From Capniomyces stellatus (Eukaryota > Kickxellomycota > Harpellomycetes > Harpellales > Legeriomycetaceae): a stretch of 64,000 nt of DNA. Positions within the stretch are counted from its first letter, which is position 1; every line of letters starts with the position of its first letter. Under the pieces are notes generated by a model. That model was not told where the DNA came from, did no database searches, and saw only the letters and a list, made by a program, of their open reading frames with translations. The translations under genes and the position numbers were made by a program. The DNA is taken from NCBI GenBank assembly GCA_001661515.1, contig LUVW01000045.1:159024-223023 (forward strand), in the 5' to 3' direction. Below are positions 11,272 through 23,089 of this stretch, in pieces.

Positions 11272-12937
11272 CGCCAAAATTTTCCAATTTCTTTAATCCA
11301 CTAATTGAACACCTTCAGTTAATTCCAAGCTTTTTTTTTAAACTGAGGTGCCTCCAAGCAATATTCACGTCATATCAAAAGACCAGCAATACTGTTAACT
11401 GTGTGTGCAAAAATAGTACGGGCGTTGAAATCCGGTTTGCACTTTAATTTGGTGATACTGTGTTAATTTCGTAAAACCATGCTATTGTGAAACAATGAGT
11501 GATTAAACAATGCAACATTGTGTTTATGTTTTTTTTTTTTTTGAAATGATCTATTGGAATTTTGATAAGTCTACTAGTTTCAAATACAGTATAAACAATA
11601 TATTGAAAAGTTGATCATCTTAGTTACCGTTAACGTCGCTGCTGGTATATTTAGAGTGTGCTTCTGACACAAATAGGATAATATGAATAGACGCTCATTA
11701 CAACCCTAGCGTTCAAAAAATAGCTCCAGTCGCCTCCTTAATGTCACAGTATTTTAATCCCTGTGTACCTAGCTTGTTTCACTAGGAGTTTTGCTCATAA
11801 AACAGTAAACATTTTATTATGTTGATACTGTTTGGTTACTAGCTAGTTTTTAGCTTATTTTATATTCCTGTATAAACTGAAGCTAATAAACTGGTAACTA
11901 ATCTCTTCTTTTACCTCTACTCTTTTACAAAAAGAAACTTAGGATGTCACATTTTACTTTTGGCTTTCAAAGACATTTGTGACACCCGGTCGTAGTTTTA
12001 AACTCCAATAAATGAGCTAATATTTTCTGCTATAAATTTAAACGTCAACTGTAGCAACAACAGCAATACAAAAAGGAAAAAGTACAATTTTTTTTATTGA
12101 TGTCAAGAATGGATAACTAATATTTAAAAACATGATTGTTGACCCTAATTTCAAATCAAGCCATAAGCATTACGTAGACAAATATTTGTTCAAAAGTAAA
12201 TTACAATTAGCGGTGCTGGTTTGAAGTGTAAAAAACCCCCCCCGTAGTGTTTTTTTACAATTAGAAACAGTGGTAAAAGAAAAAAAATAAGGTAACATTA
12301 AAGCACCATGTTCAATTTGTACATAAACATATGCAGTGCTGTCCAATCACAAACTATCGTTGCTTTACAAATGACCAAACTGTACAGCAAAAAATATTCA
12401 CATACGCGCGTTTCTGTTGAGATAAATCTGCCTATTTGTTGATTCTTTGTAGCTATCAACTGATATCTTCATTCCAATTGTCCATTTGCAACAATTCGGT
12501 CTAGAAACATTCAAAAAAATCGGTGCTCTTACTAGCAATGTACCCCAAAGAAGTATTACAGTAGTTTGAATGGCCAGTCGTTTTGGCTGCTTGGTGTCTG
12601 TTTAATAAGTAAAAAAAAGCATTACAGGAATACAAGAGTGGATTCTCTGCATCAATGTTTTGGTGTTAAAGATTAAACAAACATTTGGTACGTGGTTGTG
12701 TGCATAGGATCAAGAATAAAACATGATTTTTTGCTGCTTACTCTCTAGTTGCAGATAGAAAATTACAGTATATGTTGTTTTACTTTATCAGCCTGTTTGT
12801 TTTTAGGAGTGAGATAATATTTATCTACGATACCAAGTTTAAAACATACTCTTTGTAAATTGATCAATATGGCAAAACCAAAAACAAAAGTGGAAATAGT
12901 AATGATATTTTCGACACAACCCAGATGTGGAAACCCA
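11272..12937. other. AT-rich intergenic region
   Basis: Downstream of the tRNA there is only low-complexity AT-rich sequence and short chance ORFs, with a C8 run at about 12237. I see no gene. Confidence 0.5.
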
Positions 12938-12948
12938 TTTATATAAGG
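12938..12948 (+). promoter_or_regulatory. TATA-like element
   Basis: TTTATATAAGG lies about 185 bases upstream of the ATG at 13131, in a position similar to TATA boxes before the other secreted-protein genes in this window. Confidence 0.4.
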
Positions 12949-13130
12949 TTAGAGAACATCCGATGACCAAAGTTTTATCATTATTTCAGAGTTTTAAAAG
13001 TCATAATAGTTTGCTTTGAAATATCAATATTAAATATATCCTACTTTAAAATACAACAAGCGATCAGCAGCACTAATAACTTTGCCACCAAAGCCTAACA
13101 ATACTTTTAAGCAGATCAGCCAAGCAAAAA

Positions 13131-14777
13131 ATGGAACTCGGTACCTTATTTTCAGCAATTTCAACACTGGGACACGTGGTTTTTGTCCATGGACAATTTT
13201 CATCGGCTCAGAGTTTGAGCATTTACGAAAGTTTGAATAAAGAATCAAATACATTAAGTGTATTTGGGACCGACTTAATGTTAGAAATTGTTGACAGTAG
13301 TGGTGAAAGATCATTATTCATACACAATGTGTTAGGTATTGACAAAAATGTTATAAAACATTTGCAGAAATTGGTCACAACTAATACGGGAGGAATATAC
13401 AAAAGTTATCGGGAGTTGCTAAATGGTCATCCAAATGCAAGTGATAGTGAAAACTTGATAAAGAATGCCTCAAATTTTTTAGACATCGTTGAAATAATGG
13501 GCAGGATAAAAAGAATAGTAAGTGGTACATTGTCTGGTAATTTCACCAGCGAGAGTGATAAAGTTGAATTACTTTTAAACGAGTTTGGCAAAATTTATGG
13601 TAGTGAAGAAAATTTGATGAAAGGAATTAAAGACAAAACGCCAAAGGTTTATAAAGATATCGAAGGATTGGCGTATAATGGGTTATATGAGTTTCTCAAA
13701 GATGAATATGTTAACAAAGGATGTAGTTTAGATGATATTGGTGGTCTAGTAGCAGTCTTGAAAACGGTATTATCTAACCAGGAAATAAGTGGTACCCAAT
13801 TTGATAAATTAAGAAGTATGATAAAAATGATCGTAGAATTAGTCAAACACGAACTATGTCCAAATTACAACACCAGTAGTAACAATTTCAATGGTTTGAA
13901 CATATCGGTTGCTGAATTTTATGTAAATTTATCAGCAAGTGGTAATTATTTCAATAAGGAAATTATTGTTACTATAGCAGAGGTTTTGGTTCGGATGTTG
14001 ATGAAGCACGAGAGCAATGGTGATTATTTCAAGTTTGACCACGAAAAGTACAACATGGTTTATCAGAACGTTATTGAGTACGGTACTAAATTTATAACTG
14101 AAATTAAATGGCGCTGTGATCATGATAAAATATTTGGAGAATTCTATGACGCTAAGATTTATAATGATATAAAAGAGAGAATCAAAAATAAAGATAGCTC
14201 AGTTGATGAAATATGCAAAGAAGACTTATTATCAGCGTTGTTGATTATACAGACTGGCAGAGATACCGCAAACCTTGTAAAAATCAGACGGAACAAGTTA
14301 TATACAGATAGTATTGATAATATCAACAAATCGGTGTTTAGGAAAGATTGCAAAATTGGAAATTATACAATCGACGACAGAAAATATTTTTTAGCTGGCC
14401 TTCAAAAAGCTTATGGTGATGTTCCAGATTTTGAAGCTAATAAGATTTTAAACGAACAGATATGCTTGAATGATATGCTTTGTTTGATGGGAGCGTCAGG
14501 GTATTCGTTTGAAGTTTTGGAAAAAAAAAAGGAGTATTGCAATTGTATAGAATCAACAAAAATACCAAAAAAAAGGCTTAAAGAAAGTTTAAAAGAAGTC
14601 AACAACATTCACTATTTCAAAAATCCAAACGAAGTAAACAGATGCCAGTTTAATATCATCAACAGCTACAGAAAACCAAACTACAATAAAATGCTGGGAA
14701 TACCAGGGGTTCAGGGAGCACAGGGGGAGGAGGGAGTACCCGGCAAATTCGTGGTTGAGGAGTGGCAATTATCTTAG
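13131..14777 (+). CDS. Secreted protein with C-terminal collagen-like triplets
   Basis: This intronless ORF encodes 548 aa. A hydrophobic leader (about residues 1-27) is followed by a long, mainly helical, Asn/Lys/Ile-rich body. Several N-glycosylation sites (NAS, NFT, NTS, NIS, NLS) and scattered Cys (GCSLDD, ELCPN, RCDHD, EICKED, DCKIG, CLNDMLCLMG, YCNCIES) fit an extracellular protein. Near the C terminus, GIPGVQGAQGEEGVPGKF gives six consecutive Gly-X-Y triplets, too few for a stable triple helix alone. I recognise no family. It has the size and style of the other secreted protein at 59256-61220 but no clear sequence similarity to it. A cell-surface or matrix role is inferred only from the leader and composition. 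Confidence 0.75.
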   Translation: MELGTLFSAISTLGHVVFVHGQFSSAQSLSIYESLNKESNTLSVFGTDLMLEIVDSSGERSLFIHNVLGIDKNVIKHLQKLVTTNTGGIYKSYRELLNGHPNASDSENLIKNASNFLDIVEIMGRIKRIVSGTLSGNFTSESDKVELLLNEFGKIYGSEENLMKGIKDKTPKVYKDIEGLAYNGLYEFLKDEYVNKGCSLDDIGGLVAVLKTVLSNQEISGTQFDKLRSMIKMIVELVKHELCPNYNTSSNNFNGLNISVAEFYVNLSASGNYFNKEIIVTIAEVLVRMLMKHESNGDYFKFDHEKYNMVYQNVIEYGTKFITEIKWRCDHDKIFGEFYDAKIYNDIKERIKNKDSSVDEICKEDLLSALLIIQTGRDTANLVKIRRNKLYTDSIDNINKSVFRKDCKIGNYTIDDRKYFLAGLQKAYGDVPDFEANKILNEQICLNDMLCLMGASGYSFEVLEKKKEYCNCIESTKIPKKRLKESLKEVNNIHYFKNPNEVNRCQFNIINSYRKPNYNKMLGIPGVQGAQGEEGVPGKFVVEEWQLS

Positions 14778-14936
14778 TTATTTAGTTTTAGTTATTAGTT
14801 TAGTTATTAGTTTAATTATTTGGCTTAATTATTCGGTTTTAATTATTTAGGTTTAGTTTTTGGCAGTTTATTTAGTCCAAAATAAATAAATAAATATAAA
14901 AAAAAAAGAATAAAATGTCAAGATATAAATAGTAAA

Positions 14937-15400
14937 TCAGTTGGATACAAAGACAATTCTGGATCTTGAAGAGTTGTCCTGAACAAGACCGAGCTGGTCA
15001 TAGTAGTTGAGGCAATTGGTAAATTGAGACTCAGAGTAGCCGAGATTGATTATGGACTTGAGGGTTAGGTTGTAAACAAGGGCATTTGTTGATGGAATGA
15101 TGGATATTTTTGCGAGTTTTCAACATATCAGCGAGGTTCATAAAGATTTGGCTGATGTAGTCAGAGTTGGAGGCAGAGGGGGGTAGGTACCAACAGAATT
15201 AAAAGACTTGGGATGATGAGATTTTGCGAGCTTGCAGGTTGAGAGTAATTTGAACGGCGTACATGAGTCTGCTTGCCTTGTCAACGTCAAGCTTGGCAAC
15301 AATATTGGGCCCCTCTGACTCTTCCGTGGGCCTGGGCAAGCCTGAGAATGCTGAGCAGGGATCTTGGTGGTGACAGAACATACCACAGAGTTTGAGGCAG
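14937..15400 (-). pseudogene. Frameshifted relic of the MCM7 C-terminal region
   Basis: Minus-strand fragments in changing frames line up in order with the end of an MCM replicative helicase subunit, best with MCM7. RSLLSILRLAQAHGRVRG (about 15355-15305) corresponds to the arginine-finger helix region. NIVAKLDVDKASRLMYA (about 15303-15253) corresponds to the following helix. SDYISQIFMNLADML and LKSIINLGYSESQF correspond to the winged-helix tail, ending in SRSRIVFVSN and TGA at 14937. Frame changes sit at the G4 run (about 15305), the A5 run (about 15112) and near 15360. An in-frame TAA lies at about 15198. I found no Walker A/B core in the window. It could be a truncated duplicate or the edge of a rearranged gene; that it is broken is seen directly. 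Confidence 0.65.
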
Positions 15401-15960
15401 TGGCAGAAGAATCAGGGGCGGAACTGGAGCCTGAAAATGTGTTTCTTGAGTTCATCGCTCTGCTTCTTGACCGGTCGAGGTGCAGCTTGTACTCTGTTTG
15501 CTCCCCTCCCTCCCCCTTCTCTCATTATTCCCCTTCCTATCCCTCCCCATATCTGCCTTATCTCACAGCCTCCTCTGCTAAAGAATAACCTCCAGCACAT
15601 CATCCTGCTCTTTGCTCAGCACCGTCGACTGTCTCCCTGCTGGCATCGCCTTGTTTACTGCCTGACCAATCGCCACTATGTACCTTTTACTGTTATCCTC
15701 AATCTTACCCACTACCCCTGACTGTAAATTCTCTTCTCTCCTCTTTACCGATTTTCCGCTTCTGCTCATATTCCGACTCATACTCTCACTCATCCCCCGC
15801 TTTGCTGTGAGCTGTATCCAGCCGTGCTACTCCTTCCCCCACTTGTGACCTAATCCCACCTTCTTGTTCTTTTGTAAACTTTTTTCACATCATCAATACT
15901 TGTCTCTATAAAGTCTCTTGCTTTTGTTTTCTATACTAGCTGTTGTTATATTCCAAGCTA
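15401..15960. other. Strongly strand-asymmetric segment upstream of the MCM7 relic
   Basis: The plus strand is pyrimidine-rich (about 15440-15960) and the minus strand purine-rich. A minus-strand ORF at 15578-15793 (71 codons, Ser/Arg/Lys-rich) is possible but matches nothing I know, and it does not resemble MCM sequence. Confidence 0.35.
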
Positions 15961-16404
15961 TAGTTAGTCATCAAAAAAAAAAAATAAGCTGCAAAAAGGA
16001 AACCAAATCTAGGCTAAAACGACCTTAGTCATGACCATTAATACCGGTAATCATGGATATATAAATGAAATATGGATACTTGGATAGTTGATTTTGTTTG
16101 TGATATAAGTCAATTATATTGAAGCTGATGTTCTACCACCATGTAAATCTGTGAAGAGAAAACTACTTATTCGGCAAAGCAAACCTCCCATCTTAAAATT
16201 TTTCATTTGAATGTTATATAACCAACTACAAGCTCAATATATCAAGCAAACTGATGAATCAACAATGAATTTTTTTCAAAAAAAATAATGAAATTCGTAC
16301 AAAAGACAATGGAATATGAATGTACAATCATTTTATTTTATTGTTTTTAAAAAAAAGCTACTTCAAGATCATATACTTGGATTGTCTAAATATGTGCAAC
16401 TAGG

Positions 16405-17133
16405 CTATGCTAGCCAAAGTGGCTTCAAGAGTACTGGCTTAGGTGCCAGTGCTACTAACTTTGGAAAGTCCATTTCGTTGGTAGTACCAAGCAGCTCTAA
16501 TAGCTTGGTCGATTTGCTTAACAGCACGCCGTTATAAATAAGTAGGATAGGTTGAAAGTCGTTTTTGGAACAGAAAGCGTCCAGAATGTCGTATATTAAA
16601 AACGACAATTCAAAGACGTCATCCGTGATGCTGAGAGAATTACTACTGGTAATTTTTAGCCGAGAAAATTTCAAGTTAGCAGAATTCTGCAGGTGATTAT
16701 AGTTATAGTCTGTTTTCCTGGAGCAAGGGATATGTGCGACTGGTGTTGGTGAGGAATTTAGACACTCTTTAATCTTCAGTCTTCCATACGCCTTGTTTTT
16801 GTAATACTGGGTTTGGGCTCTTCGGAGTCTTTGCTGGCATGTTGAGCAAAGATTTCCCCTAATCAAGCTTTTCGGGATTGTGTTGCCTTTTAGGGAAAAC
16901 ACGTATAGAACCTCGTTTAATATTGTCTGAATCTGCGGAGAAAGCTTTCGAAGTCTGTAGCTTAGCCTTGGGGCGTTGTCGTTAGTGTGTATCTTGCCGA
17001 TGCCAACATTCTTCATGTCTATCTCTGGGCAACTGCAACTTCCTTTTCCAAAGTGGTTACGCTTGCTTCTTGGACAGGTTAGACATAACAAGCACACCAA
17101 GCACCAGTTTTTTCGGTGAAAATATTCCGACAT
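16405..17133 (-). CDS. Orphan Cys-rich protein
   Basis: The first in-frame ATG gives 242 aa; the frame is open upstream to about 17181 without an ATG, so a 5' exon is possible. The N terminus has a dense Cys cluster (CLVCLLCLTCPRSK, then GSCSC) and a second Cys pair (LCSTCQQRLRRAQ). The remainder is rich in Leu/Ser, with a hydrophobic ELSFLIYDILDAFCSK segment. The Cys arrangement could bind metal, but it fits no zinc-finger class I can name. A good TATA box lies about 200 bases upstream. Function unknown. Confidence 0.5.
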   Translation of the reverse strand: MSEYFHRKNWCLVCLLCLTCPRSKRNHFGKGSCSCPEIDMKNVGIGKIHTNDNAPRLSYRLRKLSPQIQTILNEVLYVFSLKGNTIPKSLIRGNLCSTCQQRLRRAQTQYYKNKAYGRLKIKECLNSSPTPVAHIPCSRKTDYNYNHLQNSANLKFSRLKITSSNSLSITDDVFELSFLIYDILDAFCSKNDFQPILLIYNGVLLSKSTKLLELLGTTNEMDFPKLVALAPKPVLLKPLWLA

Positions 17134-17330
17134 CCCGAGTATGGGTCGTATAGTGTTGCAAATAGCCTGTGTACTGTGCAAGTAAATAGTTAAATACGAG
17201 CAAGGTAGGAAAGTCAGCTGTTGCAGGTTTCCAGTCAGTGGTCTGGAATATTGTAAGCGCTATGTGCTGTAAATTATTTCGGATTGAAAGTGTTGAGTGG
17301 CGAAAAAAAAAAGTTGACGCTGTCAAATAG

Positions 17331-17342
17331 CCTTTTATATAC
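17331..17342 (-). promoter_or_regulatory. TATA box for the orphan Cys-rich gene
   Basis: On the minus strand the site reads GTATATAAAAGG, a near-consensus TATA box, about 200 bases before the ATG at 17133. The distance leaves room for a 5' leader or a short first exon. Confidence 0.45.
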
Positions 17343-18410
17343 GGGGGCTAGATGTCTTCATTAGGTGTTGCCAACTATCAATATTTATCAAATAAATATG
17401 GTAGGTATACTACGTAGTTACAAATTTAAATATATATATATGTGTGTATGTATAAATACCAGTATCGGCATTCAGCACCACGTTTATGTTGGTCTGGTTG
17501 GCATATCTTTATACTTGTTTACAAGATATGAATATTGTAAAAGTACAATTTACATGTCATATTTACTAGGCTGTTGACAATGATATTATAAAGAAAGGAA
17601 AGGAGTTTTAACCGAGTACATATTTCAACAATACTATTCACTCGCCTGTTTCACCTCTAAATAAGGTATATAAGCTATGCTGAATAGTTGGAAAAAGAAC
17701 AATGATTGAACATGTCACCTCGAATATTGAATAATAGAAACAAAACGAATTGTATAAACACAACAGCAAGACTCTGACTTGATACTATAGTATTGCAGTT
17801 AAAATTAGAGCAAGGACAACAACGATATAAAATAGGGTATAACTGTGTACATAGTTGGTGTTTATATTTGTCAGTTTTCAGTTTTCAGTTGTATTATATT
17901 CCTCTAGCAGCATTTAGCAATAAGCAAAGTACAAGAAATAACTGCCCTTGATTTTATTATTATTATTGAAATCGCAATTGAATTTTAATTTGAGAAAAAT
18001 AATGATGACATTTAAACACTACATTAAAAACACAATCAAAGAGTTTAATTAATGCAGAGGCTTGTTGGAAAAATAGAGTGTAATGGCAGTCATGGTGCCA
18101 TTAGTGATATGAACTATGCGAGTATAGACGGGAGAATAGATATAAAGTCGGGTTTATATAGATAACTATTAGAAATGCGAAATAATACCGATAATTTGTA
18201 GTAGTCTCAGTAAAACTTTACTAATTGAACTAGAATTTTCCAGTTGCCGCCTAATTTAATCCCTTTGTTAGCCTAATAGTAGCAGTCGAATTAATAGTAG
18301 AAAGAATAAGGTTAGTAAAAATACATAAATATGTAACTGAATATACTATTGTGCAGAGTTTCGAGGCGATAACATGTTAGCAATCTAGTTAGAAAAAAAC
18401 AATCCAAACG
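17343..18410. other. AT-rich intergenic region
   Basis: It lies between the 5' side of the orphan gene and the 3' end of ZW10. I see no gene or RNA. Confidence 0.5.
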
Positions 18411-21400
18411 TCAAGTTCTTACTGTGGTGGATTCGGTGTAGTCGATTAATTCATTTATTGGGTCAAGAGATTGAACAAAAACATCAAAGTCATGGCAAAC
18501 GTCGGAATCACCTCGAGTTGGATCAGCACCAATGATTAGGTGGTGGTGTTGGTGGTGTCTGTTTATGCTATCGCACAGTATATCTGAAAAGGAGTTTAGC
18601 AACCCGATGGTTAACGCGTCGGCACAGCTCATGGAAACTGTAGAGTGTGATGTTTTAATCAGATGTAAAAGAAGGCCAACAGATTTGTTAATCGAGCTTG
18701 AAAGAGTTGATGCCTTGGCATTGTCACGTGATATCCCGAAAAAAGATGTGCACCTGGCGATGGGATCCAACGTGGCCCGTAATTCCGACTCTAGTTGTGT
18801 CTGGGAGAAACAAGACAATGGGAAAGTGTGTACATATAGACGTAGTAAGCATAGTGATTACAAAAAAAATCAAAGCAAATAAAATGAGCCAACAATGTAT
18901 CAAGTTGGCTATATAAATATAAAGACATGACAATGTTGCACTAAACATCAGAAAAGAGAAAAAGTAAAAGTAAAAATAAAATAAAATAAAATGAAAGAAA
19001 GAGTTCAGTAAAGTTAAAATTAAAGGTGCACTTACAAAAATGTCTGTAAACAGGTCCTTTGCGACTGATTTAAAATACGATAGCAAGTAGTTAAACGGAA
19101 AGGTTGAAGATACTATGCACGAATATCTACCAGAGTTGAATGTACATCCAATTGTAGCGAGATGGTGGGCTACATACATGCAGTCGTTATAAATAACCAA
19201 CACCCGGGTTAGATCTGAACACGTGTTGAATCTAAAGAGCGGGAATACCAAGCTGAGGTATATATTTAGTGCCTTTTTGACTGTGGAGGTCTTGAATAGA
19301 ATTCTATATGGGTAATGTTTAAAACAGGCGCAGAAATTAAAATAAAATCCAAATGAAAAAAAAATGAGGATTTAGAAGAAAAAGAAATGGAAAAGGATGT
19401 GTTTGGTTTACAGTCAGCATAGATGACAATAGTCAGGCAATAGTAATGGCTGGTAAAATTGTCAAGGAAACTTACATTGGCTGTGACACGTTGGAGTCTA
19501 TTTTTGACAAGAACGTACGTATCAAACTGACCATGAGCTGGACTTGGTCACTTATTAAGCAAGGGGGAAAAGAAAACACGTCATTGACTGAAGTTTTTGA
19601 TTCTGATTCAAAGCTCTTGGCCTGGGTTTTTTCTCCACCATTTTTGTCTGACTCGTTTAAAGTGCCCAAAAGAAAGTCTAAAAGTGTTTCCAGTTATAAA
19701 CACAGTTCAGATAGGTAAACATGAGGCAAATAAAAGGATGTTTTGAAAATGACAGAATTCAGTCGGCTTTTACAGAATTGCAATAAAAAAAATTTAATAA
19801 TAATCAATAATATTGGCCTAAAAAAAAAAAGGATAGGCAAAAATCACAAATGGAATATGTATAAATAAATCTATGGTAAATGTGTACTTGCCAGCTTCAG
19901 GTCTTCTGCCAACCAGTGTAGTGTTTAACCCTGGACCTTCGAGGTATGGGCTGTTAGTAAAGATTTCAGAAATAGAGTTCAGAAACAGTGATCTTTTCTC
20001 TGCCAAATATCTCAGACCCAAATTGTCAGAGTACTGTGCCAGCTCTTTATTGCCAGCACTGAATATCTCTAGGATCGAGTAAAAAAAAAAAAAGATTTGA
20101 CACGATAAAAAATCGATTTCCACAACCCCATTATTTTTTTTTTCAATTTTTGCAAAAAATTTTTTTTTTTTTTTTTTTTTTTTGGCGCAAAATTGTAACC
20201 AATAGACAGTGTTAATGGACGCTACAAGGCAGTAAGCGCAGATTAGTTGTATTCAAAGTAAATAAATGCTGTGTTTTACCGTATTTATCAGCTAATAGCA
20301 GTTCCAAGTCTATAAGCGCCTTTATGTTTTGCTCCAGAATATGCAGGTTGTCGAAGTCTTCAATATCGGTCTGATTAAACTTGTATACAATCACGTGGTT
20401 GACGGTTTTGCTCCAAATTTCATCCAGCATGTCTTTCAGCAAGTCTGGGTTTTTGGTGTTCAACTCGGATTCTTTTTCCAAGTTATTTAAAACATTTTTG
20501 ATAAGAAACTCAAATAAAACCAGCAGCTTTCTGTCCAGATCTATTGATCCACGGTTACAAAAACAATATAAAAAGGCAATAAGAAAACAGTGAAATATTT
20601 CAATAAAAATAAAAAAAAGCAGCAAAACAAAACAACAAAAAACAACACGATGTAATCTCGAGTTGTTCTTTGGCTGAAACAGAAGCATCTGTTAGAATAA
20701 CAACACTGATACCTGTCTCACCTTGTTCAGTTTCATTGCTTTTGGATCCCAGTTTCAGGGCAGCACCCATGCTATACAGGCTTAAGCTACAATGCAGTGG
20801 GGTGTTTGAAACAGCTGGTTTGATGTCAGGTGAGTCTATAACTTTTAGCACCACTTTGCTGTAGAACCTGTCAAATATACAGGCCTTGATATCTTTGGTT
20901 TTTCCGATTCGGACCATTGCTTCTATTACTTTTGATAGCTTTAACGGTGTATCCAAGTACTCGCCACCTATTCACAAATGTTATGAGTGTGTATTTATTC
21001 ATACTTTTCAATGTTGAGTTTTTATGCTTTTTTTTTTTTCCACGATGTTATTGCTTCTAATAGCTGGAGCTTATATGCTTGCAAAGATTAATGGCGATAG
21101 CAGTGCGTAGAAAATATAAGGATATCTGACAAGTCTAGCTGGCTAAAATTACCCATCAAACCATTGTGTACTTGAATTTCCATTATATGTGCGTCCTTTT
21201 TCCAAACCAGTAATCTACCAAGAACAGCTGTGAGTTTTAAACAGAACCTGATTTTTATTTTCATCAGTTCGGACTATAATGAAGTACAACGCAGTGTACT
21301 GAATACTGTTATAGTACTATTATGGTTCGAGTATTTAGACTTGTGATGTTGATCAAATATCAAAATATGGATTCATTTATTTTTTTCTCTACCTTTAGTA

Positions 21401-22479
21401 CAGATACGACTATCTGGAATTGGTCTGATAATTCCTTTTTACCCAACAACAAGATTTTCGACTCCTATTTAAACAAAAAGTGTGGCGCCAATACAAGAGT
21501 AATGAGAAAAGTTTCATTTTCCTTCTTTCATTCATTCTTAATATTCGCTTGACTATAATTATTTGAAACTCAAATTATCGAAGTAATCGCCATAAACCAA
21601 CCTCTGAAACCAACAATTCTGAGCCCAAAGTATATTTTTCCCTATCGATACACTCTTCCAGTATTATGATGTTTGTATGCACCTAAATCAGACAAAATGT
21701 GTTTGTGGTGTTGTTATTGTGCCATTATAAGCGGGATAGGATTGGTCAAAAAGTATTGTTCAATAATAGCCGCGTTGTTGGAAATAAATTCAAATGACAT
21801 GGTTGGCCTTACATTTTGGATATCCAAAGCTAGTTGTGCCTCTACAGCCAGTTTCTCAAGTATAACAATGTCGCTTGCTGGCGTGATCTATAGTAGAAAA
21901 TTAAAGAGGCAGTAGGTCTTGGTTAATATTTATAGACGCTTTACCAAATGCACAAAGCAGTACAAGTTTGGTATGTGAATAATGTGTGTTTCTGGTGTAC
22001 TTACAGTGTCTTGCAGCGCTCTGCTGCAATCAAGAACTCTTTGTTTAATGGATTTTGTGACGCTTGAGCTTTTGAGCCCGGTATATGGTATTTTGCCGTA
22101 CCAACTAGGAAAATCGAGGTTGTAAGATGGTATTTTGAGTTGAATATGTGCTAGACTCGATTTTCAGCGTGGTGTTTATGTACGTATTTATAAACACGTA
22201 TACCTACCCTAATACTGTGTTTATGGTTTCGGTCTAGAGAGAAATATACGAGTAAAATAAGTGTTTGCAGATAGGAGACGGCAAATAACGTGGTTAATGG
22301 TGGCATTAATGGCATTGTTGGGAGGTATGGGTACTTGAAATACAGCCTATAAAACGTACCTTGACTGTATTTAGTTCAAGCTCTAGTGTTCTGGTGTTTA
22401 TTCCTGGTGTGCTAGTAGAATCTCCTGAATTGATGAATTCGGAATTGTACTTTCTTCTTCGTCGTGGAGAGTCGGTCAT
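18411..22479 (-). CDS. ZW10: ZW10 homologue (NRZ/Dsl1 tethering and kinetochore complex)
   Basis: ZW10 works with RINT1 and NAG in tethering Golgi-to-ER vesicles, and in animals also in the RZZ kinetochore complex. Thirteen exons on the minus strand join in phase: 22479-22360, 22233-22208, 22104-22005, 21887-21813, 21682-21602, 21464-21393, 21273-21153, 20967-20647, 20540-20280, 20068-19892, 19677-19476, 19303-19036 and 18800-18411. They give about 737 aa (human 779). The diagnostic block is RVLVIYNDCMYVAHHLATIG in exon 12. It is followed by the helical C terminus with NKSVGLLLHLIKTSHSTVSM. Exon 2 is only 26 nt. The intron after exon 10 starts GCAAGT, and the donor after exon 8 (GTTGTT) is weak, so that junction is the least certain. 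The first exon is Arg/Ser-rich and not conserved. Confidence 0.88.
20160..20182. repeat. Poly-T tract in ZW10 intron 9
   Basis: About 23 T residues lie within the intron between exons 9 and 10 (20069-20279), close to a second T-rich run. Confidence 0.7.
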
Positions 22480-23089
22480 CGTGTTGGCTTTATAATTGCA
22501 CAGTTTGAAATAATAAAAATATGAAGGTTTGGATAACAGGTATGAGTAACAGATATGGTATTGTGTATTGTGGTGAGGTTGTTGGTGCTTTTAAGACTAA
22601 ATGCTGGTAATTTGGATCCTCGAGTGCGATTTGTTGCGTTTGTGATTGAAAAACTGTGAATAAAGTTCAAAAACAAAAAAAAAAACAATCTGATAAATAG
22701 TAAATATATTTGGCCAATAATAATGGGCAATATTAATAATTGATCGAGTCAGGTAAAAGCAAAAGTAACGTTTTTCGCAAGTTTTTATTTATTTTTATTT
22801 TATTATTTTATTTTTGTGAAAGTTTAATTAATTTTAGAAACAAATTGTTTTTTTTTTTACAAAAAAAATAAAAAAAAAAAGTTGAAATCCGTAAATTAAA
22901 CGCAAAATGAAAAACGTGAAATAAAACTCTCAAGTTGGAATACTTGTAGGATAGCTTAATAAGATAACAAGGATCAGAATTGAGCGATTAAAAGTAAAGT
23001 AAAGCAAAGCTAGATTGCTGTAAATAGTTGAATAGATAAGATAGAGGAAACAAAACAAAACAAATATATATAAATAAAAGTGGGATAGA
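22480..23089. other. Divergent promoter region, ZW10 / DEAH helicase
   Basis: The 610 bases between two divergently transcribed genes are AT-rich with A and T runs near 22850-22885. They probably hold both promoters. I see no clear TATA box. Confidence 0.5.

Noticed and set aside
18532..18916. Plus-strand ORFs opposite the last ZW10 exon
   Set aside because: They overlap the conserved ZW10 C terminus on the other strand and have no features of their own.
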